64,000 nt of DNA from Closterium sp. NIES-65. Lineage: Eukaryota > Streptophyta > Zygnematophyceae > Desmidiales > Closteriaceae. This document shows, one piece after another, positions 30,259-41,151 of this stretch; the first letter of the stretch is position 1; every line of letters begins with the position of its first letter. Position numbers and translations under genes: made by a program. The DNA is taken from the NCBI GenBank assembly GCA_948144175.1, contig CANXME010002320.1, forward strand, positions 62,001 through 126,000, in the 5' to 3' direction. The notes beneath the pieces are model-generated. The model saw only the letters and a program-made list of their open reading frames with translations. It had not been told where the DNA came from and searched no databases.

Positions 30259-31577
30259 TCTTGTTGGCAGATGCAGCCGTTAGTGGGAAGTTCATTATCC
30301 AGATGGACATATCAACGGCATTTCTCAACGGGATTTTAGAGGAGGAGGTGTTCATGACGCAGCCACCTGGGTATGAGGATGGTACGGGCAGGGTGTGCAA
30401 GCTGAAAAAGTCCATCTACGGCTTGAAGCAGGCGCCACGCTGCTGGTACCAGAAGTTGGCAGCTGTTTTAGAGGAGATGGGATTCAGGACCAGCAGTTGT
30501 GATGAGAGCCTCTTTCTCAAGGGGGAGGGGGAGAAGCTGGTGCTGTTTCTGGTCTATGTGGACGACATTCTTCTCTTTAGCAGCAGCATGAAGGAGATCC
30601 AGAAGGTGCAGCAGCAGCTGATGGAGAACTTCAAGTGCAAGAACCTTGGGGAGGTAAAGTACTACCTCGGGATGCACGTGGAGAGGGATCTGGATCACAG
30701 GTGGTTGAAGCTGCACCAGGAGAAGTTCATCAAGGAGCTTGGGGAGAAGTACGGAATTGAGAATGAGCGCAAGGTTGCAACTCCCCTGCCAGCAGAATTC
30801 AAGCTTGTGAAAGCTGCAGAGGATGAAGGGGTTGAAGCCGAGGAGCAGCAGCAATTTCAGTCCTTGGTGGGCAGCCTCTTGTATGCAGCAGTTCACACGA
30901 GACCCGACATCTCTTTCTCGGTTGGGCAGCTGGCTAGGGTAGTGCAGAATCCATCAGAGGAGCAGGTGGATGCAGCTGAGCGTGTGGTGAAGTATCTGAA
31001 CTCTCACCCAAGCATTGGAGTTCAATACTCCGCATCTGCACAGGTGAAGCAGAAAGGGGTTGAGGTGCTGAAAGAGAAGGGGGAGAGGCTTGGAGAAGGC
31101 AAGCTTTTTCTTACTTGCTTTACTGATGCTACGTGGGCCTCTGAGAAGGAGGATTCCTCATCTGTGGGAGGATACATCTGCGTAGTTGGGGGAGGACCGG
31201 TTAGTTGGAGGTCAAAGAAGCAGACGGAGACAGCACTCTCTTCCGTGGAATCAGAGTACATGGCGATGTTCCATGGGGTGAAGGAGGTGATTTGGCTGAG
31301 GAGGCTGTTGGAGGAGATTGGCCAGGAGCAAAAGGTTGCTACGCCGCTGTTTTGTGATAGCAAGGGAGCTCTTGGGATGGCCAGGAACGCTGTGCTTCAT
31401 GGGCTGAATAAGCACATGCGTATCAAGTGGCACTGGCTGCGTAAGGAGGTGAAGAGGGGGACGGTGAATCCGATCTACATCAAGACTCACCAGCAGCCAG
31501 CAGACTTCCTCACCAAGAGGCTTGCGGATGAGCCTCATTGGCGTTGTGTGCGCATGAGTGGAATGAGCATGAACTAG
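30259..31577 (+). pseudogene. C2 RT and RNase H (N-terminally cut)
   Basis: The frame begins inside RT (LLADAAVSGKFIIQMDISTAFL) and runs without a break through YVDD, EVKYYLGMHVERDLDH, SLVGSLLYAAVHTRPDIS, FTDATWASEKED and SSVESEYMA to the normal C-terminus at 31577. It is near-identical to C1 at the protein level (for example KLAAVLEE for KLATVLEE). Lacking gag, protease, integrase and the RT start it is not independently functional. The frame extends upstream into antisense LTR by chance. Confidence 0.9.
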
Positions 31578-31619
31578 TATGGAATGATGGGGATGCAGCC
31601 GGCAGGCTGAGGGGGAGTG

Positions 31620-32712
31620 TGTTGGGTGCAAATTGACATTGCACGACATCCTGCCGTCTGTTTGTACGAGTATGCGTGTGCGAATGCATTTGCGTGTGAA
31701 TGGTATGTTTGTCTGTTTGCTTGCTTTCGCAATTTTCGCTTGAAGCATTTGCAGGTACTCGCAAAATGTGCGCTTCGGCATAACATTGTACGCGCTATGA
31801 ACAGTACAAGCAGAAAGGACGAGCTCGCAAAGGAACCCAAGATGGAAGCTTTGCGGTTCAACTTACTTGATTGCGCAGATTCAGTTCTATCCAACTCGAA
31901 ATTGTACTGTTTTGTTTGGTTGACTATAGTGTAGCAGGGCAGGCACTATAGGGGTACAATTTAGGTGAAGGTTGGATGTTGTTTGTCTGTATCTGCATGC
32001 TACAGGGCCAGGGGAAACCAGCGGAACCAGCATTTGGCTGGTTGGGCAAAGACAAAACAGGTTCTGTTTTTAGGACCTGAACCTGGTTGTTGTTTTCCCA
32101 GGTTGGAAAAACAGAACCAGAGGTTGTTCACCAACCTATCACCTGCTATTTTGTTCAGCCAGGTTGGTTCTGTTGCTTGGAATTATTTGGGATCATCCCT
32201 GGTTGTTCCCAGGTTGATTCCCAAGGTCCTTGCTAGCTAGAGCTATTTATTCCTTCTCTGTTTGTACCTGAATATAGTGAAATTGATTCAAGCGAATTCC
32301 TTCCTTGCTGGAATTTCTTTTCTACGCGGTGCGACGGCGGAATGCTACCCGAGTCAACGCTAGTACGCTAGCACTCCAACGCTAGGCTAACGCTGTCCGA
32401 GCCATAACTTCGTAATGGCAGAACTTTTCGCGAGGCAACTTGGCTTATTTTAAAGCTCTTAGAGTGAGCTTCGATATAGGAAATTCTCAGCTTAATCCGA
32501 TCGACGGTCTGCACGATACGCTGCGCGACGTTCAAGGTACTCTTGCTGTTTTGACTAAGTCCCTCTTGATCCCTCTCTCTACAAACTCGGACCCGAGGAT
32601 AGGGGCTGGTCTTGTACCAGGCACCCAAGGACCCTTGGAGGTGACCCCGAGGAGAGGTTTTAAGTGTGATAAAGTCTTAATAGCTTGAGTTTATTAGGCC
32701 CTTACACCAACA
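31620..32712 (+). repeat. C2 3' LTR (1093 bp)
   Basis: TGTTGGGTGCAAATTG...TTACACCAACA, preceded by GGCTGAGGGGGAGTG. Full length. Right flank TTTTG is Gypsy G2 integrase, so C2 inserted into G2. Confidence 0.92.
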
Positions 32713-33685
32713 TTTTGCACCATGCTGTACGACGATCACAACTGAAGAAACTGCGAAGCTGTTCATCTCAACCGTCGTCCGACTACACGGGTTATCTTCC
32801 GCGATAATCAGCGATCGGGATCCGAAATTTACGTCGAAGTTCTGGCAGGGGACGTGGGCACAGTACGGCACCCGCTTGCAGATTTCGTCGTCATACCACC
32901 CGCAAACCGATGGACAGACATAATGGACAAATCAAAGCAGTTGCTTCGTACGAACTTCCCTGCCTTGACCAAGTGGGAGGATTTACTCCCCATGCTGAAA
33001 TTTGCGTATAACAATGCACCATCTGCGACGACCAACCAGTCGCCGTTCTACCTCAAGTACGGGATAGATCCCGTACTACCCTCTTCAGCGACCCTCGACA
33101 ATCCAGTACTATGGTCGTTGCAGTTCATCTCAGAGCTTCAAGCAGCAGATTTTATCCAAAAGGCTAATACTGTTGCCAGCCAATACGCTGGCTGGTATCA
33201 ACGGTATTTACCCATCCGTGACGGGCAGATGGTCCTTTTGTACACGAAATATCTCCGCTTGCCCCAACCCGCTAAGCTGCGTTCGCGCCACGTGGGACCC
33301 TTCCGCATCCTTTGGATGCTGACACCTGTCACGGCAAAATCATTACTACCGGATGATTGGAAGATACATGATGCTTTCCACGTCAGTCTGCTCCGCCACT
33401 ACTTGGCTCCGCGGTCGTCTGACATCGCCCGTCCCAACGTTGCGCCATGTGTTGGGCCCGTCCCAGACCCGACACTTCAGCAATCCAAAATTCTGGCTCA
33501 CCGCATCCGTGCGACACCAGCAGACGTCACGTCGACTTCCTGCTACGATTTGTGGATCGCACAAACGGAGATGACATGTGGGTCCCGGCTAACTCGCTAC
33601 AAGGCCAATCGGTATCACGGGATTATCTTTCCCCCCGACGCGTGCCTGATTTTGACCACCTTTCTTAAGAGGGGGGGGGGGGTAG
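32713..33685 (+). pseudogene. Gypsy G2 integrase fragment with decayed chromodomain-like end
   Basis: The start reads ITTEETAKLFISTVVRLHGL, ISDRDPKFTSKFW and SSYHPQTDGQT, the second half of a Ty3/Gypsy integrase core. The frame then shifts at about 32920 and continues as LLPMLKFAYNNAPSATTNQSPF, LRSRHVGPFRILW and DAFHVSLLRHYL, the integrase C-terminal part. A further shifted segment (DDMWVPANSL) resembles the WEP part of a chromodomain. A G run at 33671-33682 just before a TGTGAG sequence looks like a polypurine tract. G2 differs in sequence from G1. Everything upstream of the integrase core was lost at the C2 insertion. Confidence 0.82.
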
Positions 33686-34190
33686 TGTGAGGCATGTTCC
33701 CTGATTCCTTACCGAGGCAGGTTCCTCTGGTCGACCACCAAGTGCCTCTGGTCGACCATAGCTCCCGTCGAGCTACCCCCTGGTCGAGGACCCCTCTATC
33801 GACCAGAATTGTCAGCTGTTGTCGCCGAGCTCTCCTCGTCGACCTCTGCTTACGTGTCACGTCGACGGACTGCTCTCTCGATTTCCCCGTCAAACTACTC
33901 CTCCTGATCGAAGGCCCACCCGTCAACCAGCCCAGTCAGCTGCAGCTGTTAAGCTCCGTGGTCCACGGCTCCAGTCCCGTGACAGACCTGTGCAGGTCGA
34001 CGATGACTTCGTCGTCCTGCCCCGCAGAAGATGGCCGTCGAACTCCCTGGTCGACGGCAACACCACACTGATTCCCTGCAGCTCGACAAAGCCCGTCGAG
34101 CAGCCCCCTTATTGTGAACAGCCGGCTGCTTCTCCCGTTCACCCGACCAGGATGTCGGCGTCACCCAAGCGTGGGCTGGGCCAACACTCC
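33686..34190 (+). repeat. Putative G2 3' LTR, GTCGAC-rich
   Basis: Starts TGTGAGGCATG directly after the polypurine-like run, as an LTR should. It is rich in GTCGACC words. The end cannot be fixed because no second copy is visible. The last part (about 34130-34200) resembles, when compared as protein, the Copia F segment around 42330, so the LTR may end earlier. Confidence 0.45.
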
Positions 34191-34194
34191 ATTC

Positions 34195-34505
34195 CCGTTA
34201 ACATAAGTAACGCAACTTACTCTAACTACCAACAACATGGGTAATTAACGCACTTACCTTTACGTGAGTAAGTAACGCACGTACTTATTCTTATTACCAA
34301 CAACATGGGCAAGTAACGCACTTACGCTTAATATTACCAACCATATGGGTTAGTAACACACTTATTTATAGTACCAACAACATGTGTAAGTAATGCACTT
34401 ACTCGTTACACCAACCTCAGGGGTAAATAATGCACTTACTATTACTACAATAACCTCGACAAGTAGTGCACTTATTCTTAATATTAACAACATGGGTAAA
34501 TATGG
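34195..34505 (+). repeat. Minisatellite array 1, about 36-40 bp unit
   Basis: Roughly eight diverged tandem copies of a unit near TACCAACAACATGGGTAAGTAACGCACTTACTCTTA. The same unit recurs in the same orientation at 48155-48503. No coding role is visible. The right end meets C3 gag leader sequence. Confidence 0.85.
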
Positions 34506-34526
34506 TGATCCTCGATATAGGTAGCT

Positions 34527-34924
34527 ATGGCGGGCAACACCTCGGCGGTAGCTGGTGAATCCTCGGCCCAAGATCGTAGCGGCAGCCATGATTCTGGTGT
34601 TTCTGCGCCAAGGGGAGCGCGAACAAGCCAGGGCTCGCTGATCAAGGAGGTGCTGAAAAACTTCACCGTCAAGAAGTTCAATGGTGAGGGCTATGATGAT
34701 TGGGCCTGGAAAATGCAACTTTATTTCCGTCAGATCGGATTGTTGAAACTAATGATTGGGGAGGAGCCTAGACCGAGTGACCCCGCCCTTCAGGAAGATT
34801 GGGACGAGCGCGCCTCGGCTGGCTACTACTTGATGTCGCAGAGTTTGGAGCTGAACCAGCGTCACCACGTCATGCACCTGCTGCCGGAGGTTGAGTGCGG
34901 TCCGAAGGCGTGGACGGTGTTGAA
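34527..34924 (+). pseudogene. C3 gag N-terminal fragment
   Basis: ATG at 34527 opens the same gag start as C1 (SHDSGVSAPRGARTSQGSL, YDDWAWKMQLYFRQIGL, LNQRHHVMHLLPEVE) and stops matching after AWTVLK, where antisense LTR sequence begins. Only about 133 codons of gag remain. The leader TGATCCTCGATATAGGTAGCT before the ATG is the family C leader, but primer site and LTR have been replaced by minisatellite. Confidence 0.85.
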
Positions 34925-35756
34925 AAGTAAGCCAAGTTGCATCGCGAAAAGTTTTGCCATTACGAAGTTATGGCTCGGACAGCGTTAGCCTAGCGTTGGA
35001 GTGCTAGCGTACTAGCGTTGACTCGGGTAGCATTCCGCCGTCGCACCACGTAAAAAGGAAATTCCAGCAAGGAAGGAATTCGCTTGAATCAATTTCACTA
35101 TATTCAGGTACAAACAGAGAAGGAATAAATTGCTCTAGCAAGTTAGGACCTTGGGAATCAACCTGGGAACAACCAGGGATGATCCCAAATAATTCCAAGC
35201 AACAAAACCAACCTGGCTGGACAAAATAGCAGGTGGTAGGTTGGTGAACAACCTCTGGTTCTGTTTTTCCAACCTGGGAAAACAACAACCAGGTTCAGGT
35301 CCTAAAAACAGAACCTGTTTTGTCTTTGCCCAACCAGCCAAATGCTGGTTCCGCTGGTTTCCCCTGGCCCTGTAGCATGCAGATACAGACAAACAACATC
35401 CAGCCTTCACCTAAATTGTACCCCTATAGTGCCTGCCCTGCTACACTATATAGTTAACCAAACAAAACAGTACAATTTCGAGTTGGATAGAACTGAATCT
35501 GCGCAATCAAGTAAGCCGAACCGCAAAGCTTCCATCTTGGGTTCCTTTGCGAGCTCGTCTTTTCTGCTTGTACCGTTCATAGCGCGTACAATGTTATGCC
35601 GAAGCCGACATTGTGCGAGTACCTGCAAATGCTTCAAGCGAAAATTGCGAAAGCAAACAAGCATACGAACATACTATCACACGCAAATGCATTCGCACAC
35701 GCATACTCGTACAAACAGACGGCAGGATGTCGTGCAATGTGAATTTGCACCCAACA
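34925..35756 (-). repeat. Antisense partial family C LTR inside C3
   Basis: About 832 bp of LTR in minus orientation, from inside the LTR (TAAGCCAAGTTGC) to its perfect outer end CACCCAACA at 35756. The internal breakpoint against gag shares only a few A residues, suggesting end-joining. Confidence 0.85.
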
Positions 35757-37106
35757 TTTGTTCCCATTGCCAAACCCCCTACCCTTCGTGTCTTGTTGGC
35801 AGATGCAGCCGTTAGTGGGAAATTCATTATCCTGATGGACATATTAACGGCATTCCTCAACGGGATTTTAGAGGAGGAGGTGTTCATGACGCAGCCACCT
35901 GAGTATGAGGATGGTACGGGCAAGATGTGCAAGCTGAAAAAGTCCATCTACGGCTTGAAGCAGGCGCCACGCTGCTGGTACCAGAAGTTGGCAGCTGTTT
36001 TAGAGGAGATGGGATTCAGGACCAGCAGCTGTGATGAGAGCCTTTTTCTCAAGGGGGAGGGGGAGAAGCTGGTGCTGTTTCTGGTCTATGTGGACGACAT
36101 TCTTCTCTTTAGCAGCAGCATGAAGGAGATCCAGAAGGTGCAGCAGCAGCTGATGGAGAAGTTCAAGAGCAAGAACCTTGGGGAGGTAAAGTACTACCTC
36201 GGGATGCACGTGGAGAGGGATCTGGATCACAAGTGGTTGAAGCTGCACCAGGAGAAGTCCATCAAGGAACTTGGGGAGAAGTACGGAATTGAGAATGAGC
36301 GCAAGGTTGCAACTTCCCTGCCAGCAGAATTCAAGCTTGTGAAAGCTGCAGAGGATGAAGGGGTTGAAGCCGAGGAGCAGCAGCAATTTCAGTCCTTGGT
36401 GGGCAGCCTCTTGTATGCAGCAGTTCATACGAGGCCCGACATCTCTTTCTCGGTTGGGCAGCTGGCTAGGGTGGTGCAGAATCCATCAGAGGAGCAGGTG
36501 GATGCAGCTGAGCGTGTGGTGAAGTATCTAAACTCTCACCCAAGCGTTGGAGTTCAATACTCCGCATCTGCACAGGTGAAGCAGAAAGGGGTTGAGGTGC
36601 TGAAAGAGAAGCGGGAGAGGCTTGGAGAAGGCAAGCTTTTTCTCACTTGCTTTACCGATGCTACGTGGGCCTCTGAGAAGGAGGATTCCTCATTTGTGGG
36701 AGGATACATCTGCGTAGTTGGAGGACCTGTTAGTTGGAGGTCAAAGAAGCAGACGGAGACAGCACTTTCGTCTGTGGAGTCAGAGTACATGGCAATGTTT
36801 CATGGGGTGAAGGAGGTGATTTGGCTGAGAAGGCTGTTGGAGGAAATTGGCCAGGAGCAAAAGGTCGCTACGCCGCTGTTTTGTGATAGCAAGGGAGCTC
36901 TTGGGATGGCCAGGAACGCTGTGCTTCATGGGCTCAATAAGCACATGCGTATCAAGTGGCACTGGCTGCGTAATGAGGTCAAGAGGGGGACGGTGAATCC
37001 GATCTACATCAAGACTCACCAGCAGCCAGCAGACTTCCTCACCAAGAGGCTTGCGGATGAGCCTCATTGGCGTTGTGTGCGCATGAGTGGAATGAGCATG
37101 AACTAG
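35757..37106 (+). pseudogene. C3 RT and RNase H
   Basis: Open from FVPIAKPPTLRVLLADAAV through YVDDILLF, LGMHVERDLDHKW, SLLYAAVHTRPDIS and SSVESEYMAM to HQQPADFLTKRLADE and the natural stop at 37106. It carries more substitutions relative to C1 than C2 does (LMDILTAFL, PPEYEDGTGKMC, EKFKSKNL). The catalytic YVDD is intact, but there is no in-frame start of its own family. Confidence 0.9.
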
Positions 37107-37148
37107 TATGGAATGATGGAGATGCAGCCAGCAGGCTGAAGGGGAGTG

Positions 37149-38242
37149 TGTTGGGTGCAAATACACATTGCACGACATCCTGCCGTCTGTTTGTATGGGT
37201 ATGCGTGTGCGAATGCATTTGAGTGTGAATGGAATGTTCGTGTGTTTGTTTGCTTTCGCAATTTTAGCTTGAAGCATTTGCAGATACTCGCACAATGTGC
37301 GCTTCGGCATAACATTGTACGCGCTATGAACAGTACAAGCAGAAAGGACAAGCTCGCAAAGGAACCCAAGATGGAAGCTTTGTGGTTCAGCTTACTTGAT
37401 TGCGCAGATTCAGTTCTATCCAACTCGAAATTGTACTGTTTTGTTTGGTTGACTATAGTGTAGCAGGGCAGACACTATAGGGGTACAATTTAGGTGAAGG
37501 TTGGATGTTGTTTGTCTGTATCTGCATGCTACAGGGCCAGGGGAAACCAGCGGAACCAGCATTTGGCTGGTTGGGCAAAGACAAAACAGGTTCTGTTTTT
37601 AGGACCTGAACCTGGTTGTTGTTTTCCCAGGTTGGAAAAACAGAACCAGAGGTTGTTCACCAACCTACCACCTGCTATTTTGTCCAGCCAGGTTGGTTCT
37701 GTTGCTTGGAATTATTTGGGATCATCCCTGGTTGTTCCCAGGTTGATTCCCAAGGTCCTTGCTAGCTAGAGCAATTTATTCCTTCTCTGTTTGTACCTTC
37801 ATATAGTGAAATTGATTCAAGCGAATTCCTCCCTTCCTGGAATTTCGTTTCTACGCGGTGCGACAGCGGAATGCTACCCGAGTCAACGCTAGTACGCTAG
37901 CACTCCAACGCTAGGCTAACGCTGTCCGAGCCATAACTTCGTAATGGCAAAATTTTTCGCGAGGCAACTTGGCTTATTTTAAAGCTCTTACAGTAAGCTT
38001 TGATATAGTAAATTCTCAGCTCAATCCGATCTACGGTCTGCACGATACGCTGCGCGACGTTCAAGGTACTCTTGCTGTTTTGACTAAGTCCCTCTTGATC
38101 CCTCTCTCTACAAACTCGGACCCGAGGATAGGGGCTGGTCTTGTACCAGGCACCCAAGGACCCTTGGAGGTGACCCCGAGGAGAGGTTTTTAAGTGTGAT
38201 TAAGTCTTAATAGCTTGAGTTTATTAGGCCCTTACACCAACA
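37149..38242 (+). repeat. C3 3' LTR (1094 bp)
   Basis: TGTTGGGTGCAAATAC...TTACACCAACA, full length, preceded by GGCTGAAGGGGAGTG. Its outer end abuts antisense C4 integrase at 38243. Confidence 0.92.
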
Positions 38243-40012
38243 CTCCAATCATCCACTATTGTCAGAAAGTACCGCTCCCCCCTTGTGCCCTTGAACCGGC
38301 AGCGGCCCCACCAAGTCCATGTGGACCAGCTTCAATGGCTTCTTGCTCCTACCAGCCACACTATGGAAGGGGAAACGGGTTAACTTTGAGAGCAAACAGA
38401 TTTCACAATTCTCATCAGGTGGCTGTCCGTTCAGCTTCAGACCCTTAACGGCTTCATCTTTCTCCAACTGCTTCAACAAGGGCATTGCCACATGCCCCAT
38501 GCGTCAGTGTGCTGTTGCCCAATCCGTCTCACCAGATCTGGCCGACACTTTCACACCAACCCCTCCAACGGCGTTGCATCCCCCCTGGGATGCAGACCCC
38601 TCTCCAGCCTGCCCCCCATCATGCCACGCCAACGTCGGCAGCTGCTAGTTGGATCTGTACACGTCCGTGCTCTTGTGCAGATCCCAAAGCACCCGATTGC
38701 CCAGCTGCCCCTTGTAAGTGCGTGCCCCATCCGTGCTAGTGCTCACCCCAGCCTTGCCAAGCTTACGGAGGGAGATGAGGTTGGCCTTGAGTTCAGGAAC
38801 GAGGAGAACGTCGTGCAGCACCACCGGCTTGCCATCCGCTCCCTTAAACGCGGCTCGTCCCGCACCAGCCACCTTCAGCGCGTATCCAGAGGCGCAGCAC
38901 ACCTTGTTGATCGGTGCAGCTCGTACGTGGTCCAGCAGGTCCTTGCGCGGCGTCATCGTCCAAGCAGCGCCTGTGTCCAACACCCAATAGTCTACGGGGT
39001 GCAGCTCTGCTCCAACTTTGGCAGATGTGTCTCCTTGCTCCCCCTGCTCCCCCTGATCTCCAATATGGAAGAACTGGCCCGCAGTGCACTCTTTCTTATT
39101 TTCCGCACCGCCGTTGCTCTTCGGGTTATTGTCGGACGAATAGGCGACCATGCTCGCGCTGTTTTTCTGGTTCCTTCACGCGCCGCCATCCTGGTGACGA
39201 TTCTGAGGGGTCCATCCATCGGGTTTCTTATAGCACAAAAACCAGGGGTGCCCCTCCTTCTCACAATACCAGCAACTCCTTTTCATTTTGCCACCAGCAC
39301 CCGACTTGCCCCCACGTCCAGATTTCGCACCGCGACCCCAACCGGTACCTCCTTGTTGGTCGTTGGAGTCGTCGTCTTTCTTTGCACCGCGTCCAGCACC
39401 ACCGAAGCCACGTCCTCTGCCACGTCGGCTCCCTTGCATTCCGAAGCCGCTGCTGCCGTTGTCTCCACCCCTTCCCGCAGTCGCCAACATCGCGTAGAGA
39501 TTGCGCACCTTGTCCAGAACAGGTTGCACCGGCTCTCCCTCGCTCAGGCGCAACGCGGACAGCTCCCTCTCCAGCATCAACGTTGCAACAACGGAGGTCG
39601 GGGCGTTCAGCTTCTTCAGCACGGTCCACGCCTTCGGACCGCACTCAACCTTCGGCAGCAGGTGCATGACGTGGTGACGCTGGTTCAGCTCCAAACTCTG
39701 CGACATCAAGTAATAGCTAGCCGAGGAGCGTTCATCCCAATCTTCCTGCAGCGTGGGGTCACTCGGTCAAGGCTCCTCCCCAATCATTAGTTTCAGCAAA
39801 CCGATCTGACGGAAATACAATTGCATTTTCCAGGCCCAATCATCATAGCATTCACCTTTGAACTTCTTGACGGTGAAGTTTTTCAGCACCTCCTTGATCA
39901 GCGAGCCCTGGCTTGTTCGCGCTCCCCTTGGCGCAGAAACACCAGAATCATGGCTGCCGCTACGATCTTGGGCTGAAGATTCACCAGCTCCCGTAGAGGT
40001 GTTGCCCGCCAT
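38243..40012 (-). pseudogene. C4 gag, protease and integrase start, broken
   Basis: Minus frames starting with ATG at 40012 cover family C gag (GSHDSGVSAPRGARTSQGSL, YDDWAWKMQLYFRQIGL), then a shifted frame (LNQRHHVMHLLPKVECG). About 60 codons of gag between ATAG and GGDNGSSG are deleted in frame, removing the LPESWLQF and RRRQLRG blocks. The zinc knuckle CWYCEKEGHPWFLC and protease LDTGAAWTM are intact. Stops or shifts at about 39770, 39175 and 38645 separate the parts. Integrase is read to HMDLVGPLPVQGHKG and then cut. Clearly dead and older than C1. Confidence 0.85.
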
Positions 40013-40058
40013 AGCAACCTATATCGAGGATCACAATATCGCAGCTGTGATACCGGCT

Positions 40059-41151
40059 TGTTGGTGAAAGGGCCTAATAAACTCAAGCTCTTAAGAATTT
40101 ATCAAACTTAAAACCTCTCCTCGGGGTCACCTGCAAGGGTCCTTGGGTGCCTGGTACAAGACCAGCCTCTATCCTCAGGTCGGAGTTTGTATAAAGAGGG
40201 ATCAAGAGGGACTTAGTCAAAACAGCAAGAGTACCTTAAACGTCGCGCAGCGTATCGTGCAGACCGTTGACCGGATTAAGCTGAGAATTTACTATACCGA
40301 AGCTCACTCCAAGAGCTTTAAAATAAGCCAAGTTGCCTAGCGAAAAATTCTGCCATTACAAAGTTATGGCTCAGGCAGCGTTTGCCTAGCGTTGAAGTGC
40401 TAGCGTACTAGCATTCACTTGGGTAGCATTCCGCCGTCGCACCGCGTAGAAACCCAATTCCAGCAATGAAGGAATTCGCTTGAATCAATTTCACTAAATC
40501 CAGGTACAAACAGAGAAGGAATTAATAGTTCTAGCTAGCAAGGACCTTGGGAATGAACCTGGGAACAACCAAGGATGATCCCAAATAATTCCAAGGAAAA
40601 GAACCAAACTGGCTAGACAAAACAACAGGTGGTAGGTTGGTAAACAATCTTTGGTTCTGTTTTTCCAACCTGGGAAAACAACAACCAGGTTCAGGTCCTA
40701 AAAACAGAACCTGTTTCGTCTTTGCCCAACATGCCAAAAACTGGTTCCACTGGTTTCCCCTGGCCCTGTAGCATGCAGATACAGACAAACAACATCCAAC
40801 CTTCACCTAAATTGTACCTCTATAGTGCCTGCCCTGCACCATTATGGTCAACCAAACAAAACAGTACAATTTCGAGTTGGATAGAACTGAATCTGCGCAA
40901 TCAAGTACGTTGAACCGCAAAGCTTCCATCTTGGGTTCCTTTGCAAGCTGGTCCTTTCTGCTTGTACTGTTCATAGCGCATACAATGTTGTGCCGAAGCG
41001 CACATTGCGCGAGTACCTGCAAATGCATCAAGCGAAAATTGCGAAAGCAAACAAACACACGAACATTCCATTCACACCCAAATGCATTCGCACACGCATA
41101 CTCGTACAAACAGACAGCAGGATGTCGTGCAATGTGAATTTGCACCCAACA
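40059..41151 (-). repeat. C4 5' LTR (1093 bp)
   Basis: TGTTGGTGAAAGGG...TTGCACCCAACA on the plus strand, full length but with several percent substitutions relative to C1, marking an older copy. Confidence 0.9.

Larger units (their letters stand above)
30259..32712 (+). mobile_element. Family C copy C2, 3' part only
   Basis: Plus-strand RT, RNase H, polypurine tract and 3' LTR. Its left end coincides exactly with the outer end of the C1 LTR, as if C1 (or its recombination partner) had inserted into this RT gene. C2 and 23419-25857 of C1 form an inverted repeat of about 2.45 kb separated by 4.4 kb. The sequences differ by scattered substitutions, so C2 is an independent copy and not a direct inverted duplication. 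The gag-integrase half is not found nearby. Confidence 0.88.
34506..38242 (+). mobile_element. Family C composite C3: gag, antisense LTR piece, RT-RNase H, 3' LTR
   Basis: Plus-strand gag (34527-34924) is followed by an antisense partial LTR (34925-35756), then plus-strand RT/RNase H (35757-37106) and a full 3' LTR (37149-38242). The antisense LTR ends perfectly at its outer end (CCCAACA) against the RT gene, while its other end is broken inside. The simplest reading is that an antisense C element inserted into the C3 RT gene and a deletion then removed its body together with C3 protease-integrase. The 5' LTR of C3 is missing. Confidence 0.8.
38243..41151 (-). mobile_element. Family C copy C4, 5' part only
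   Basis: On the minus strand: 5' LTR (41151 to 40059), degraded primer-binding site (TGGTATCACAGC-like with a further change), gag, protease and the start of integrase, cut at 38243 by the C3 LTR end. Consistent with C3 having inserted antisense into C4 integrase. The RT half is missing. Right flank of the LTR is Copia F integrase, so C4 inserted into F. Confidence 0.85.

Noticed and set aside
34195..34505. CRISPR-like array
   Set aside because: Units are contiguous and diverged with no unique spacers of constant length, and the context is eukaryotic transposons.
30259..35757. Autointegration of one cDNA into itself as the cause of LTR-RT antisense joints
   Set aside because: Explicit 5-bp duplications at other nested LTRs and sequence differences between arms fit separate insertions followed by deletion or recombination.
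37149..38242. Three consecutive sense frames in C LTRs (about 105, 91 and 82 codons) open in many copies
   Set aside because: They begin with GTG or TTG and not ATG, and copies are so similar that open frames are inherited, not evidence of selection.
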